NCBI RefSeq assembly: GCF_000191885.1
Contig: NZ_AEWI01000034.1
Location: 1-50,116, forward strand
Reading direction: 5' to 3'
From: Anaerophaga thermohalophila DSM 12881
GTDB taxonomy: Bacteria > Bacteroidota > Bacteroidia > Bacteroidales > Marinilabiliaceae
DNA length: 50,116 nucleotides
Shown piece after piece: positions 24,771-34,277 of the stretch (position 1 is its first letter; the number at the start of each line of letters is the position of its first letter). The position numbers and the translations under genes were made by a program. A model generated the notes under the pieces. It was not told where the DNA came from. It worked only from the letters and a program-made list of their open reading frames with translations, and did no database searches.

Positions 24771-27700
24771 CTATAGACCCTTCCTTTTAATGATTTTAAC
24801 CCGGTGAGTCTCTCCGTTATCGGCTTCGATTAGCAGCAAATATATTCCCGGGTGCATCGATGAAAAGTCTATTGTTGCAGGATGACCGCCGGTTATACTT
24901 TTCTCATTTACCTGCTTTCCGGTAATGTCGTAAAGAACAACCCTGAAAGTTCCGAAGGGAAGCCCTTTGATTGTAGCTTTGGTATCGACGGGATTAGGAA
25001 TGAACGAAACCTTGTTTTTCCAATTCGTATTAATGGTTGTGTTTGCCAACAGCATTGTTACATCAATTGAAGTATCGGCATTGATATTTGCATTGCCCTG
25101 AAAATGACTGTATCCTTCGGCAGTAACTGAATATTCCTGACTGCTTCCCGAATCAACGGTAGTGAAGACGGCTTCACCGTTGCTGTCCGTTATTTTCACT
25201 TCATTGTTAAAGGTTATCTCTGCGCCTTTTATGGGTATATTTTCTGAATCCGTAATTTTGAATAGAACGTTATAACACGATTCCACGAGCAAAGATTCCG
25301 CTGGTGACGATTCCATATTTACATCGTCATAAACAGCTTTTACGGTGTACTGATATTCGTTGCAATCCAACACATCTTCGGTAAATGTATTACTGGTAAA
25401 GCCGTAATTCCGGTGTATTTCTGTGCCGTCTCTGTAAATTGCATATCCTACATTTCCGGCATAAAGTGACGGGGCGCTTCTCGAAGGACTTAGTTGTTCT
25501 TTTCCGGGCGGTTTAGGCAGGATTGGTGATGTCCGACTTTCCCTCTTTGCTGTTTTGAGGTTTGAATCGGGCGAGGGAAATGAAGGTCCCGAACTTACCG
25601 GCCCTAATTCCGATCCTATCCTGATATCGTCAAGAATGAGGGCAAATGTTTGGTTGCTGATGTGTTGTACGGCTACTTCCACATTTTGCCCGAGGTAAGT
25701 TGCGTCCAGCTGAAATTCATACCTGGTCCAGGCTTCAGGAACTTCAATTCCCTGCCACAAAGTGGTCCATTCAACTTCTCCTTCCGGCCGTACTTTCACA
25801 TTGATCACTTCTTTACCCCAGGTGTCATCCAATGAGCGGGCCATGAACGAAAAGAAATCGCCTTCTTTAATGTTTGCCGAAGGTGAGATTATCCAATCGT
25901 TGCTTTGCACCTCCTGTGCTGCAAATGAGACCAGAACTTTGCTGCCCGACCACGCCGAAATGGCGTAATCCATCTGAAGCACTTCATCGGCATAAACATC
26001 GAATACCATATAGGCCATGGGATCGTTTTCCCCGGGCCACATTATCGTTCTGATTCCATAAGTGTCTGCGCCGTCTTTGTCAAGAAATGTCCATCCCTCA
26101 ATTTCTGTTGAATAGGTGACATAGTGGTCGAAATTTTCATTAATCACAGGGCTCCATTCCAGTTTAATGGTTTTGTAATCTTTGTTTCCTGTAAGATTGT
26201 GAGGAGGAAGAGGATCAAAATTCCATAACGAAACATTGATGGTTTTCGAGGTATTCGGGATAAAACGATCGGAGCCTGCCGAATAGGTATCTTTTGACAC
26301 ATCGAAATGGTCATACCGATCGTCGCTGTGTATGGTCTGGAAAGTGGCCTTACCTGTTGCATCGGTATATAATGTGTCTTCTTTAAACCGCACCATGGCG
26401 TTTTCAAGAGGATTACTCTCATTGTCGGTAACCGCAACCGTTATGTCATAAATATTGGGTTCGGTGCTAAATGATGCGACAGCACCTTCTGTTTCGTAAC
26501 AATGGTTGTCAACGTAATATTCGAAAAAGGCCAGATGGTATTCCGAAGTGTGTTCCAGGCCGGAAAGGGTCATTGATGTGCCTGTACCATTGTAAACAAC
26601 GTACGTGTTGTTGAGGAGCGCATCACCACTGCCGAAATTACTATCGGCTGTGTACGTAACCTCATTTTCAGGTATTTCGGTAATGGGCTGATCCTTTCTG
26701 GCCAATATGAGAAGGGCATCGCCATTGCCACGGTTCCATGACAAATCCATGGATGTTTTTGTTATATTGGTGGCCGAGAATCCGGACGCTGATATATCGG
26801 GTTTTACCCCGCACGTCGACGTAACATAAACCCTGACGCTGTCAACACCTATCCCGTAACCGTAATTGCCGGTCGCTTCAAAAGCTATTTCAAGTGGTTC
26901 GGAGTAGGGTATCTCAATTAATCGTTCCGTCCATTCGGGCGTGTGAGTCACATAGCGCGCTATTTCTTCCCAGTAACCTCCCGATTCTGTCCTTAACAAT
27001 ACTTTCAATTCGTCCTGGTCGCCTTCCCATTCGGGCTGAATATGCCGAAACCGGAGGTGATAAGTTTTGCTGCTATTCAGTTCCAGTTTGGGTGAGACAA
27101 GTCGTGTTACCGGTACCGAGTAAGTTTGTGCAAAGAAAGTTGCATACTCAGAACCTGACCATGGTTGCACCAAAGTTTCGTTGACATACAGTTTTTGTGT
27201 TGACCACGACTTTTCCCCTGAAACATATTCTTCTACCCAGGCATCCAATTGATCTTCGAACCCGTCCGCCCACGGGAATTCCGTGATGGGCGAGGGCCGT
27301 GTTAGGGCTTCATCTTTGAGGTTTTGAGAGTACATATCTCCTTTATCACTCCAGACAGAGTAATAATATTTTGTGGAAGGGGAGAGGCCGGAATGTATCT
27401 TTGTCGTATCCGTATCGCCGTAATACAAGACGGTTCCTCCGCCGTCAATGAACTCACCCGGGGCGTAAATATACTTGTCAACAGGGTTTCCGAAAATACC
27501 ATCAGGACTCCATGCGACCAGCACGGGATAGTTGTTTGAAGAAGGTGTCCAGCTGAGTTTCACCGATAGTTCGTCAATGGTAACGGCATCAAAATCGAGT
27601 GGTGTGCCGTCCTGCAGGAACATATAATCAAAAGTGATGGTAGTATCGACTATGGTAATGTCTGTCATGCTGCGGTTAAACCCCTGGCCATCCCATGTCT

Positions 27701-29183
27701 GCATGGCGGGAGAACTGGCATCTGTAAGGTCTGTAACGCTTTCTGTCCCCGGGAAAGGGCAGGAAGGATCGTTAATGATGTCGTTGGCGGCAAGAGGATA
27801 AAAACCCTGATGACTGTCGATGTTGATGGTGTTGGACGAACGTCTTTCTTTTATGAGATTGCCATCGGTGTGGTAAACCAAGAGGCCGTTTCCGGGGATG
27901 AAGGCGTCAAATCCGGTTTTTTGCCTGTTTTCAAGCAGCAGATATTCGTTTTCTACCGGGCTGTTGATACGCAGCACCTGTTTAGAAGAATAAACCGGGT
28001 CAAGAGATATTGAAGCAGGCTGGTCAATAACCGAAACAGCTACCCATCCGAGTTCTGCTTTGGAGAAAGGATTATGGTGAGCGGGGGAAGAACCGCTTGG
28101 TGAGCCGTTATAGGTTCCGCCGGCCATGATGTCCCAGTCACCTGTTCCGTAATATTGACCGTTTTCTTCTTCGTCGACATCATAAAAGTCGGGAAGCCCG
28201 AGGTTATGACCGAATTCGTGGCAAATTACTCCTATTGTGTTCATATCGGCTGCAGCACTTCGCCACTCCGGCTGAATGGTATATTGGTCTACTACAACCC
28301 CATTGAAAGTTCTTTCTGATTCAGGTACACCCCATGATGAGAACGAATAGGAATGCGACCAGATGTCGTCAGGATTGGATGTAACTTCCTGACCTGCACC
28401 CTGGTGAATAATGGCTATGCTCTCCACAACGCCGTCTCCGTCATTGTCGAAAGCCGAAAAATCTACCCCGGCATCGGCAGCCGCCTGAACGGCGTGAAGC
28501 GCAAATTCTTTCCATTTACTTTCGGGTCCGTAATAATCGTGACCGGCCGGTACTGAGAGCCATTGTGTAACGCTTGAGTTTATGGTTAGTAAGCCGCCGC
28601 TGACTTCCTGGTAGTAATCTCTGAAGCTTCCGGTACTGTTGTAATTTTTTTGATTCATGAAAGCTTCAAAATCCGAGGTAGGATAAGTGGGGTTGGTATC
28701 CTGAAAATTGGCGAGGATAATCAGCAACGATGCTTCTCCTTCCGAAGGGAAGTGGGTGGTCATCAGAGAGCTTTTCAACAAACCCGTATATTTTTTCCGG
28801 CGTTTTTCGAGAAAATCTTTTTTAGAAACCCCTATGCGTTTAGGTGTTGATGACAAAAAATTTTCTTCAGCCGGAGTGCGTTGCCCGGGATCCGATGCGA
28901 TGATGCCTGAGCCTGAAATCTCACCTGATTTAAGTTGCGTGGCATATTCAAAAAAGCCGTCTCTGGTTTTTAATATCCGATATCCGTCAACGGTGGTAGT
29001 CCAATTGTACCATTCGTCGCCGTGAATACGAATGGTGATCACAGAGCCATCGGGCTGAATCATTTTTTGTGGAAGGGGAAAAGCGCCAACAGCACTTGCC
29101 GGCTGCAGCGAGATCAAAACAAAAACAAAACTCCAAAATAGGGTTATCCAATATTTTTTTCTGTGCGTGGTAAAATCACTCAT
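24771..29183 (-). CDS. Secreted M6-family metalloprotease with type IX sorting domain
   Basis: 1470 residues from the ATG at 29183, chosen because MSDFTTHRKKYW leads straight into a signal peptide (ITLFWSFVFVLISLQPASA). An ATG at 29240 would add 19 residues in front. The M6 peptidase domain spans roughly residues 80-420, with the zinc site HEFGHNLGLPD (two His, catalytic Glu, Asp). After it come fibronectin-III-like modules (for example VTIDELSVKLSWTPSSNNYP), MAM-like/jellyroll segments (WADGFEDQLDAW, SWSTQKLYV), and two carboxypeptidase-regulatory-like repeats (ITVAVTDNESNPLENAMVRF and VLFKITDSENIPIKGAEITF). The C-terminal Por sorting domain has FIPNPV...YDITGKQV...PGIYLLLIE. It is probably exported by the type IX system and displayed or released to digest extracellular protein. 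Confidence 0.93.
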   Translation of the reverse strand: MSDFTTHRKKYWITLFWSFVFVLISLQPASAVGAFPLPQKMIQPDGSVITIRIHGDEWYNWTTTVDGYRILKTRDGFFEYATQLKSGEISGSGIIASDPGQRTPAEENFLSSTPKRIGVSKKDFLEKRRKKYTGLLKSSLMTTHFPSEGEASLLIILANFQDTNPTYPTSDFEAFMNQKNYNSTGSFRDYYQEVSGGLLTINSSVTQWLSVPAGHDYYGPESKWKEFALHAVQAAADAGVDFSAFDNDGDGVVESIAIIHQGAGQEVTSNPDDIWSHSYSFSSWGVPESERTFNGVVVDQYTIQPEWRSAAADMNTIGVICHEFGHNLGLPDFYDVDEEENGQYYGTGDWDIMAGGTYNGSPSGSSPAHHNPFSKAELGWVAVSVIDQPASISLDPVYSSKQVLRINSPVENEYLLLENRQKTGFDAFIPGNGLLVYHTDGNLIKERRSSNTINIDSHQGFYPLAANDIINDPSCPFPGTESVTDLTDASSPAMQTWDGQGFNRSMTDITIVDTTITFDYMFLQDGTPLDFDAVTIDELSVKLSWTPSSNNYPVLVAWSPDGIFGNPVDKYIYAPGEFIDGGGTVLYYGDTDTTKIHSGLSPSTKYYYSVWSDKGDMYSQNLKDEALTRPSPITEFPWADGFEDQLDAWVEEYVSGEKSWSTQKLYVNETLVQPWSGSEYATFFAQTYSVPVTRLVSPKLELNSSKTYHLRFRHIQPEWEGDQDELKVLLRTESGGYWEEIARYVTHTPEWTERLIEIPYSEPLEIAFEATGNYGYGIGVDSVRVYVTSTCGVKPDISASGFSATNITKTSMDLSWNRGNGDALLILARKDQPITEIPENEVTYTADSNFGSGDALLNNTYVVYNGTGTSMTLSGLEHTSEYHLAFFEYYVDNHCYETEGAVASFSTEPNIYDITVAVTDNESNPLENAMVRFKEDTLYTDATGKATFQTIHSDDRYDHFDVSKDTYSAGSDRFIPNTSKTINVSLWNFDPLPPHNLTGNKDYKTIKLEWSPVINENFDHYVTYSTEIEGWTFLDKDGADTYGIRTIMWPGENDPMAYMVFDVYADEVLQMDYAISAWSGSKVLVSFAAQEVQSNDWIISPSANIKEGDFFSFMARSLDDTWGKEVINVKVRPEGEVEWTTLWQGIEVPEAWTRYEFQLDATYLGQNVEVAVQHISNQTFALILDDIRIGSELGPVSSGPSFPSPDSNLKTAKRESRTSPILPKPPGKEQLSPSRSAPSLYAGNVGYAIYRDGTEIHRNYGFTSNTFTEDVLDCNEYQYTVKAVYDDVNMESSPAESLLVESCYNVLFKITDSENIPIKGAEITFNNEVKITDSNGEAVFTTVDSGSSQEYSVTAEGYSHFQGNANINADTSIDVTMLLANTTINTNWKNKVSFIPNPVDTKATIKGLPFGTFRVVLYDITGKQVNEKSITGGHPATIDFSSMHPGIYLLLIEADNGETHRVKIIKRKGL

Positions 29184-29323
29184 AGTTATTAATTTATTCG
29201 TTCCTTGGGGGTGGGGTAAGTTGGAAGTTATGGTTCGCACAATATTAATTCAGCTATTCGCATGGAACTGAAAAATCCGTGACAGAATCTTAAGTTACAA
29301 AAAAACAGGTTTATGGAAATATT

Positions 29324-29539
29324 TTAGTCCATTTCAACAACAGTAATGCCTGTTCCTCCATATTGAACGTGCTCATCGTGATAACGTGATACATAGGGTA
29401 AGGTTGCAAGATGTTGACGAATCTGTTCCCGTAAAATACCGTTTCCTTTACCGTGTAGTATTTTAATGGTTTGAGCGCCGCATAAAAGTGCTTCGTCCAG
29501 GTGTTCCAATACTTTGGAGATGGCTTCATCAGCTCTCAT
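29324..29539 (-). pseudogene. mutS2: MutS2 C-terminal Smr domain, frameshifted from the main frame
   Basis: This frame encodes the Smr nuclease domain that normally ends MutS2. FTPDIDVRGMRADEAISKVL is open upstream of the listed ATG, followed by IKILHGKGNGILREQIRQHL. It has no reason to exist alone: the ATG at 29539 falls inside the conserved LDxRG-like motif. Reading back, it joins the MutS2 frame at a run of seven A on the minus strand (29616-29622). With six A the protein would continue SKNTVSSNFADRVRSKKLSF into this domain and be 833 residues in all. Confidence 0.85.
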
Positions 29540-29600
29540 ACCACGAACGTCGATGTCGGGCGTGAACGATAATTTTTTGCTGCGAACACGATCTGCAAAA

Positions 29601-31826
29601 TTACTGCTGACGGTGTTTTTTTGACGTAACGGTTTTTTTGTATTCGTTTTTGCTGATCCGGGTCAGGCGAACGCTTTTTACAGTTGTAATAAGCTGTCCG
29701 AAAGCAACAACAGCCGATTTGTCATTAATTTCGATGATTTCGCCGGGTACATCCTGACCTTCGAGTTGAACTGCATCGCCGGGCTCAAGTGGGTGGTTTT
29801 TATCTTCATTATTTTCTGATGTATCCGGTTTTTGAAGATTCGAAGTCTGATGTGCCTTTTTATTTTTCTTTTTCTCCTGTTTTTCCTGCAGTTTTTTAAT
29901 CTGCTTTTCCAGTTGTTTCTGGATTTTTTCGTCATCCGCCGGCCGGTTGATATCTTCTTTGAGTAGTTCAATCTCTTTGCGTAACGACCGTGTTTTCTCT
30001 TTTTCGGCCTGGGCCTCTTTTATTTCACGAATGGTGTTTTCAATTTTTTTGTTTACCGATGCCAACAGATTATTGGCTTCCTGGCGGGCCGATTCAATAA
30101 TCCGGGCTCTTTCATTTTTCAGTTTTTCGAGCTCCGTTTCATATTTTTCGATGGTACGTTCCAGCTTTTTGTCGTGCTCGCGCACCGATTCCCTTTTTTT
30201 CTCCCAGTAGCGCTTGTCGCGGATGATTTCACGCAAATGCTTGTCAAAGTTAATGTGGTCCTCGCCCAGCCGGTTCCTGGCTTTTTGAAGTATTTCTTCG
30301 GGGAGTCCTGTCTTTCGGGCTATTTCAAAAGCAAAAGAACTTCCTGGTTGTCCCGTTTCCAGTTTAAAAAGCGGTTCAATTTTATGGGTATCAAAGAGCA
30401 TAGCCCCGTTAATAATGCCTTCGTGTTCTGATGCAAAATGTTTGAGATTGGTATAATGGGTGGTGATGACACCGTAAACTTCCTGTCTGTTTAATTGCTC
30501 AAGGACGGCCTCGGCGATGGCACCTCCAAGCATGGGTTCGGTTCCCGTGCCGAATTCGTCGATAAGCAGTAACGACCGGTTGTTACAGTGACGAAGAAAA
30601 AACTTCATGTTTACCAGGTGGGAGCTGTAAGTACTCAGATCGTTTTCAATGGATTGCTCATCTCCAATGTCCATAAAGATGTGGTCGAAAAAGCCCATCT
30701 GGGAATTATGGCCTACCGGCACGGGAATTCCGCATTGCAGCATATATTGCAGAAGTCCCACTGTTTGCAGGCATACCGATTTGCCACCTGCGTTGGGTCC
30801 CGATATGAGCAATATCCTGTTTTGCCGGTTAAGTTCTATGTCGAGGGGAACAACGTTTTTCCCGGATGCCTGATGTTGAAGAAAAAGCAGTGGGTGAACA
30901 GCTTTCTCCCAGTGAAAATCGGTCTCATTGCGTATGGTCGGCACTATGCCGTTTATTCTTTTTGCAAATCGTGCTTTTGCCCTTATGAAATCGATGATAC
31001 CCAGAAACCGGAAGGCAAACAGCATGTCTTCAAGATAGGGGCGCAAAAAGGCCGACAATTCAAGGAGAATTTTAGAGATTTCCCTTCTTTCGGCATAACC
31101 AAGTTCTCTTATTTCATTGTTTATTTCAACAATTTCGGCGGGTTCGACATAGGCGGTTTTCCCTGTAGCCGACTCATCCTGAACAATGCCCGGAATTTTT
31201 CTTTTGTTGGCCGAGATTACCGGAATAACCGCTCTGCCGTCGCGAATAGAAACGGTGGCATCGGCGTCAACGATCCCGGCTTGCCGTGCTTTTTTCATTA
31301 TGGCCGACATCCGCCCCGAGATACTGCTTTGTTTGGCACGCATCTCACGCCTTATTCGCATTAGCTCATGGCTTGCATTGTCTTTTATTTCACCCTGCTT
31401 GTTGATGATGGTATCTATTTTATCGAGCACTGCAGGAAAGATTTTTACCGGGGCTGCCAGTTCATGCAGAGCAGGATATTGTTTTTCATCTTTCGATTGG
31501 ATGAATCTGACAATATCCCGAATACTCCCGAGTGCCCGTCTAAGGTCAAATAATTCACGGGCCTCCATGAAGAGACCTTCCACCCTGAGCTTTTTAAGCG
31601 GATCGCGAAGATCAAAAAAGTTCGCTGCCGGCATATCCTGACCATCATCTCCGATATGAAGCATTTCGTGAGTTTGCTGAAGCCAGGTCACGACATTGTT
31701 AAATTGAGTGGAAAAGGACATTTGCATAGCCCGCTCTTTGCCCATAGGGCTTAAGCAGCCTTCGCTGATGTATTCCCTGATTTTATGAAAATATAGCTTG
31801 GTTTCGAATGTTTCCGGGTATATCAC
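29601..31826 (-). CDS. mutS2: MutS2 core (clamp, ATPase and coiled coil), prematurely stopped
   Basis: 741 residues. MutS2 binds branched DNA or stalled ribosomes and, with its Smr domain, limits recombination or rescues collided ribosomes. Seen here are the lever/core domain (1-300), Walker A GPNAGGKSVC (about residue 345), DIGDEQSIENDLSTYSSHL, Walker B LLLIDEFGTGTEP, and a long charged coiled coil (about 530-660). A KOW-like segment (HPLEPGDAVQLEGQDVPGEI) is followed by KKHRQQ and a stop. The stop comes from one extra A in a poly-A run (29616-29622), which separates the Smr domain. It is either a true mutation, slippage or a base-calling error. Confidence 0.9.
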   Translation of the reverse strand: MIYPETFETKLYFHKIREYISEGCLSPMGKERAMQMSFSTQFNNVVTWLQQTHEMLHIGDDGQDMPAANFFDLRDPLKKLRVEGLFMEARELFDLRRALGSIRDIVRFIQSKDEKQYPALHELAAPVKIFPAVLDKIDTIINKQGEIKDNASHELMRIRREMRAKQSSISGRMSAIMKKARQAGIVDADATVSIRDGRAVIPVISANKRKIPGIVQDESATGKTAYVEPAEIVEINNEIRELGYAERREISKILLELSAFLRPYLEDMLFAFRFLGIIDFIRAKARFAKRINGIVPTIRNETDFHWEKAVHPLLFLQHQASGKNVVPLDIELNRQNRILLISGPNAGGKSVCLQTVGLLQYMLQCGIPVPVGHNSQMGFFDHIFMDIGDEQSIENDLSTYSSHLVNMKFFLRHCNNRSLLLIDEFGTGTEPMLGGAIAEAVLEQLNRQEVYGVITTHYTNLKHFASEHEGIINGAMLFDTHKIEPLFKLETGQPGSSFAFEIARKTGLPEEILQKARNRLGEDHINFDKHLREIIRDKRYWEKKRESVREHDKKLERTIEKYETELEKLKNERARIIESARQEANNLLASVNKKIENTIREIKEAQAEKEKTRSLRKEIELLKEDINRPADDEKIQKQLEKQIKKLQEKQEKKKNKKAHQTSNLQKPDTSENNEDKNHPLEPGDAVQLEGQDVPGEIIEINDKSAVVAFGQLITTVKSVRLTRISKNEYKKTVTSKKHRQQ

Positions 31827-32193
31827 TTTCTTTTTTTTGCAAAATTAACCAAAAGATTGGTGAAAATAGTATGGAGTTGCGGTTTCTTATACCCATCAAA
31901 CTTTGGCCAGGAATAAAACCTTTCATGTGCCTCATGCGGGCTTTTCGGGTGAAACGAGCATGACAAGGTTTGCTTTAATAGATTAATAGATTTTTAGATA
32001 TAAGATTTAAGATAAAAAATAACGGGCTTTACCTCATGAAGATAAGACGCACCATAGTGTTTTATGGTTACAAGTTAATACCATTTTAATTTTATGGAAG
32101 TTTTTGTAACCAGGTAAAAATAATGAGCGTTCAACGAGCAAAACAAACAGTGAAACGATCACGACAAGTTTTGATAATGAAAAATAAATAGTT
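31827..32193. other. Intergenic region with family B fragment and inverted repeat
   Basis: It contains a family B left-end fragment (TGAAACGAGCATGACAAGG, 31950-31968), the ATTAGATTTTTAGATATAAG-type motif near 31980, a GGGCTTTACCTCA variant segment near 32025, and a perfect 9-base inverted repeat TGGTTACAA (32065-32073) / TTGTAACCA (32104-32112). No gene seen. Confidence 0.6.
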
Positions 32194-32553
32194 ATGAATC
32201 ACGTAGAAGTAATTGTCCCTGTAGCGTTTTTCGGAATGATTTTCGGAATTGTTGTTTTAGTTAGTTATTACCGAAACAAGCGAATGGAACGCACAGCTCT
32301 GATAGCATCCGGGAGAGATGCATCTATTTTTAAAGAAGGGGATAAAAAGAGCTGGATTAATTCGCTGAAGTACGGCATTTTCCTGATTGGTATTGCTATT
32401 GGTTTTATCGTTGGTGATGTATTGGCTGTCAGAGATGTTATAAGTAAAGGCATTGCCTATATTGCCATGGTGTTATTGTTTGGCGGATTGGCTTTGCTGG
32501 TGTTTTATCTTTTGGTAAGAAAGGATAAGGATATTTCCGGTTCGGAAGAATAG
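32194..32553 (+). CDS. Small membrane protein (DUF6249-like)
   Basis: 119 residues with three probable membrane helices: about 5-25 (VIVPVAFFGMIFGIVVLVSY), 55-75 (YGIFLIGIAIGFIVGDVL) and 88-110 (IAYIAMVLLFGGLALLVFYL). A short cytoplasmic loop after the first helix contains NKRMERTALIASGRDASIF, a pattern I associate with the DUF6249 family of Bacteroidetes. The function is unknown. The usual sigma-factor neighbour of such genes is not seen. It stands alone, followed by the tandem small-transcript modules. Confidence 0.65.
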   Translation: MNHVEVIVPVAFFGMIFGIVVLVSYYRNKRMERTALIASGRDASIFKEGDKKSWINSLKYGIFLIGIAIGFIVGDVLAVRDVISKGIAYIAMVLLFGGLALLVFYLLVRKDKDISGSEE

Positions 32554-32619
32554 CAATCAGATAAAAAGGGGAATTATTATTTTTTTGTTCAAAACGTTAA
32601 CAATTATTAACTTACAAAG

Positions 32620-32733
32620 TTGTCATTTTTACACTTTATTAGTCATATTTGTATTTGGGATTTTTTCATAAACTTGGATTTAAAAATGACTGGTTAAAGG
32701 AACTTCAGGATTTAACGATCCGGGTTCTTTTTT
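32620..32733 (+). ncRNA. Candidate small transcript module S1
   Basis: TTG (32620-32622), 21-base spacer and CATATTTG (32644-32651) look like a promoter. The expected RNA begins near GATTTTTTCATAAACTTGG and ends in an imperfect hairpin (GGAAC...GGAT against GATCC...GTTC) plus six T (32728-32733). The 5' segment matches modules S2 and S3. No open frame. Confidence 0.5.
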
Positions 32734-32789
32734 CCAGTTGTTTTAACCAGATTTAACCAGTGTTACGTCTTTTTAATTGATAATCAAAC

Positions 32790-32886
32790 TATATTTGTAA
32801 CAGATTTTTTTTCATAGATTTGGATTTGGTTAACAAAGCTGATTTAAGGGAAAAGGGCAGTGCTAAAAAGTAACTGTCCTTTTTTT
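32790..32886 (+). ncRNA. Candidate small transcript module S2
   Basis: A -7 box TATATTTG (32790-32797) is followed by ATTTTTTTTCATAGATTTGG and TTGGTTAACAAAGCTGATTT. A perfect-ending hairpin follows (GGGCAGT 32855-32861 with ACTGTCC 32873-32879, one wobble) and then seven T. Expected RNA is about 85 bases. It shares about 50 bases of leader with S3. Confidence 0.6.
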
Positions 32887-32996
32887 GTCTTTTTATGTGG
32901 ACGGAGCCTGAAGGACTTCTATGTTTATAGCAAAATATTATCCGATAAAAATGCGACGCCGAAGGTGTCGTACAAATAGGGAGTCAGACACTAATT

Positions 32997-33172
32997 AGTG
33001 CCGGTCTATAAAATCGGGAAAAGTTGTAATAAATCTGTGTCTGTTCAGAAAGTGTCATTTACAAGGCTTGCGAAGTCCGAAAATACGGAGTTTACTTATC
33101 GTAAATGAGTAATTTTCGGGCAAGCGTAACACAGTAAATGGCACTTTATGGATAGATACTAATTAACAAGCT
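32997..33172. repeat. Family A MITE-like element, copy A3
   Basis: It begins TTAGTGCCGGTCTATAAA and ends CACTTTATGGATAGATACTAA, imperfect inverted termini. The interior matches A1 and A2 (AAGGCTTGCGAAGTCCG, CAAGCGTAACACAGTAAATG) and folds as a long hairpin. It lies between S2 and S3, so it may have split a once-adjacent pair. Confidence 0.75.
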
Positions 33173-33209
33173 TTAAGCCAGTTTTAGTCTTCTTAAAAAG
33201 AAAATTCCG

Positions 33210-33301
33210 CATCTTTGCAGTGTAGATTTTTTTCATAGACTTGGATTTGGTTAGCAAATGCTGATTTAAAGGGAAAGGGCAGAGTTTTCTGCCCTTTTTT
33301 A
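33210..33301 (+). ncRNA. Candidate small transcript module S3
   Basis: -7-like CATCTTTG (33210-33217), then ATTTTTTTCATAGACTTGG, TTGGTTAGCAAATGCTGATT, a hairpin GGGCAGA (33277-33283) with TCTGCCC (33288-33294), and seven T. It is the near twin of S2. It lies 190 bases before the cytidylate kinase-like gene, so it could also act as a leader of that gene, although the terminator looks complete. Confidence 0.6.
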
Positions 33302-33492
33302 TTTTGTATTTGTAGAAAAAATCGTATTTTTAACAAACACCTGACCTCGGAAAAGTACCACTTTAGCAGTGAAATGAATCAACTTTCTCAGATTTAGTAA
33401 TTCATGAAGCTGTTCCTGTCCGTGCTGAACAGAATATATCGGTTGTTTCTGTAGTGAATTGATTATCAGTTGTTTTTTTAATAAACATAAAT

Positions 33493-34200
33493 ATGGACAA
33501 TCTTTTTCTAAAATATATGCGTGAACGTACCGGGCGTAAAAAGAGTCCGGAAGGACCGACGTTTGAATCTCCGGGGCCGGTTATTACTATTTCCAGAGAA
33601 TATGGATGTCCGGGCAGGAAGATTGCCAGACAGCTCGCTGAAACACTTACCCAAAAAAACAAAGCTCGTGGAAATAACCGTGAGTGGAAGTGGATCAGTA
33701 AAGAGATTATTGAAGAGTCGGCCCGTGAATTGAAATTGTCGCCATCTTTAATGGAAGACCTTTCGGAATACAAAGAGCGCAGTTTTTTCGAAAATCTGGC
33801 TCTCTTCTTTTCTGATGAATATTATCCCAGTGATGTAAAAATTAAAAATACCATTGCCAAGTTTATCTACAATGCCTCTGTTGAAGGAAATGTAGTCATT
33901 GTCGGACGCGCAGCAGAAGCCATCACCAAAAATTTTGTCAATTCACTGCATATTAAATTAAAAGCACCTCTTGAATGGCGGGCTCGCAAAGTGGCTGATG
34001 CTCAGGGGATGACCATCCAGGAAGCCCGCCGTGAAGCGCAGGAAATGGATCACAGACGGGTTGCTTTTAGGAATTATTTCGAAAAAGAGCGTCCGGACAT
34101 CGATTATTTTGATATTTTTTATAATTGTGCTACCCTGTCCGACGAAGAAATAATTGAAAGTATCGTTATACTCGCCGAGTCGAGAGGGTTTGTTGTTTGA
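33493..34200 (+). CDS. Cytidylate kinase-like family protein
   Basis: 235 residues. The start of the nucleotide-binding domain is at about 30: GPVITISREYGCPGRKIARQLAE, a P-loop variant (GCPGRKI) typical of the cytidylate kinase-like family (Pfam cytidylate_kin2) rather than housekeeping Cmk. Further on, VVIVGRAAEAITKNFVNSLH and the Arg-rich lid region APLEWRARKVADAQGM...DHRRVAF fit nucleoside monophosphate kinases. The substrate is unproven. Divergence from Cmk suggests a secondary role. It is convergent with the kinase gene downstream. Confidence 0.8.
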   Translation: MDNLFLKYMRERTGRKKSPEGPTFESPGPVITISREYGCPGRKIARQLAETLTQKNKARGNNREWKWISKEIIEESARELKLSPSLMEDLSEYKERSFFENLALFFSDEYYPSDVKIKNTIAKFIYNASVEGNVVIVGRAAEAITKNFVNSLHIKLKAPLEWRARKVADAQGMTIQEARREAQEMDHRRVAFRNYFEKERPDIDYFDIFYNCATLSDEEIIESIVILAESRGFVV

Positions 34201-34277
34201 TAATTTGGCCTTTCAGTAATTTGGATTCGCTCCCTGCCCTGTAATGCCGGTACAACACTTTGTATTTTCTTCCTTTT

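Noticed and set aside
30588..31364. 258-residue open frame antisense to mutS2
   Set aside because: It mirrors the conserved MutS2 ATPase region and shows no protein features of its own.
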